Assembly (NCBI GenBank): GCA_031274115.1
Contig: JAISQP010000122.1
Coordinates: 1 to 14,531 of the forward strand
DNA length: 14,531 nucleotides
From: Synergistaceae bacterium
GTDB taxonomy: Bacteria; Synergistota; Synergistia; Synergistales; Synergistaceae
Direction of reading: 5' to 3'
Below the pieces are notes generated by a model. It saw nothing but the letters and a program-made list of their open reading frames with translations. It had not been told where the DNA came from and did no database searches. The position numbers and the translations under genes are program-made. This document shows positions 14,342-14,531 of this stretch, piece after piece; positions within the stretch are counted from its first letter, which is position 1; each line of letters starts with the position of its first letter.

Positions 14342-14531
<190 letters not shown>

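Overview
The window looks like chromosomal DNA of a moderately GC-rich, amino-acid-using anaerobic bacterium, most likely a diderm. Both substrate-binding proteins have signal peptides without a lipobox cysteine, as expected for soluble periplasmic proteins. The protein set (alanine dehydrogenase, NitT/TauT-type importer, cytoplasmic arylsulfotransferase-like proteins, membrane-anchored MurF, Rpn-type nuclease) fits the Synergistota best. That assignment is inference from gene content; no taxonomic marker gene is present.

Layout. Positions 42-1166 (minus) encode alanine dehydrogenase (ald). It is read from a near-consensus promoter in a 238-bp divergent intergenic region, which also holds a plus-strand promoter and an 8-bp-arm inverted repeat that could be an operator. 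From 1405 to 9560, seven plus-strand genes form one apparent operon: substrate-binding protein 1, ABC ATPase, ABC permease, arylsulfotransferase-like protein 1 (AST1), AST2, substrate-binding protein 2 and AST3. All gaps are 61 bp or less, and no terminator is visible between them. This is the most interesting part of the window: one importer core with two binding proteins and three paralogous, signal-less, beta-propeller AssT-like proteins. My inference is uptake of an organosulfur or aryl compound coupled to sulfuryl transfer inside the cell. AST2 and AST3 share a 149-bp 5' tract with only two silent differences, ending abruptly, which points to recent gene conversion.

An extended -10 promoter at about 9577-9585 starts a second operon (9622-13151): an alpha/beta hydrolase, a MurF-type ligase with an N-terminal membrane domain, and a D-alanine--D-alanine ligase. 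Ddl makes the D-Ala-D-Ala that MurF adds to the peptidoglycan precursor, so the last two genes are consecutive steps of one pathway.

A GC-rich double-hairpin palindrome (13152-13206) separates this operon from a convergent Rpn-family PD-(D/E)XK nuclease gene (13218-14126, minus). The last 405 bp hold no securely supported gene. They contain a plus-strand terminator-like hairpin, a perfect tetranucleotide array of 20 CAGG units, and a 42-bp imperfect palindrome at the right edge. An open frame runs through the CAGG array to the window end; it could be a phase-variable gene or simply repetitive intergenic DNA.
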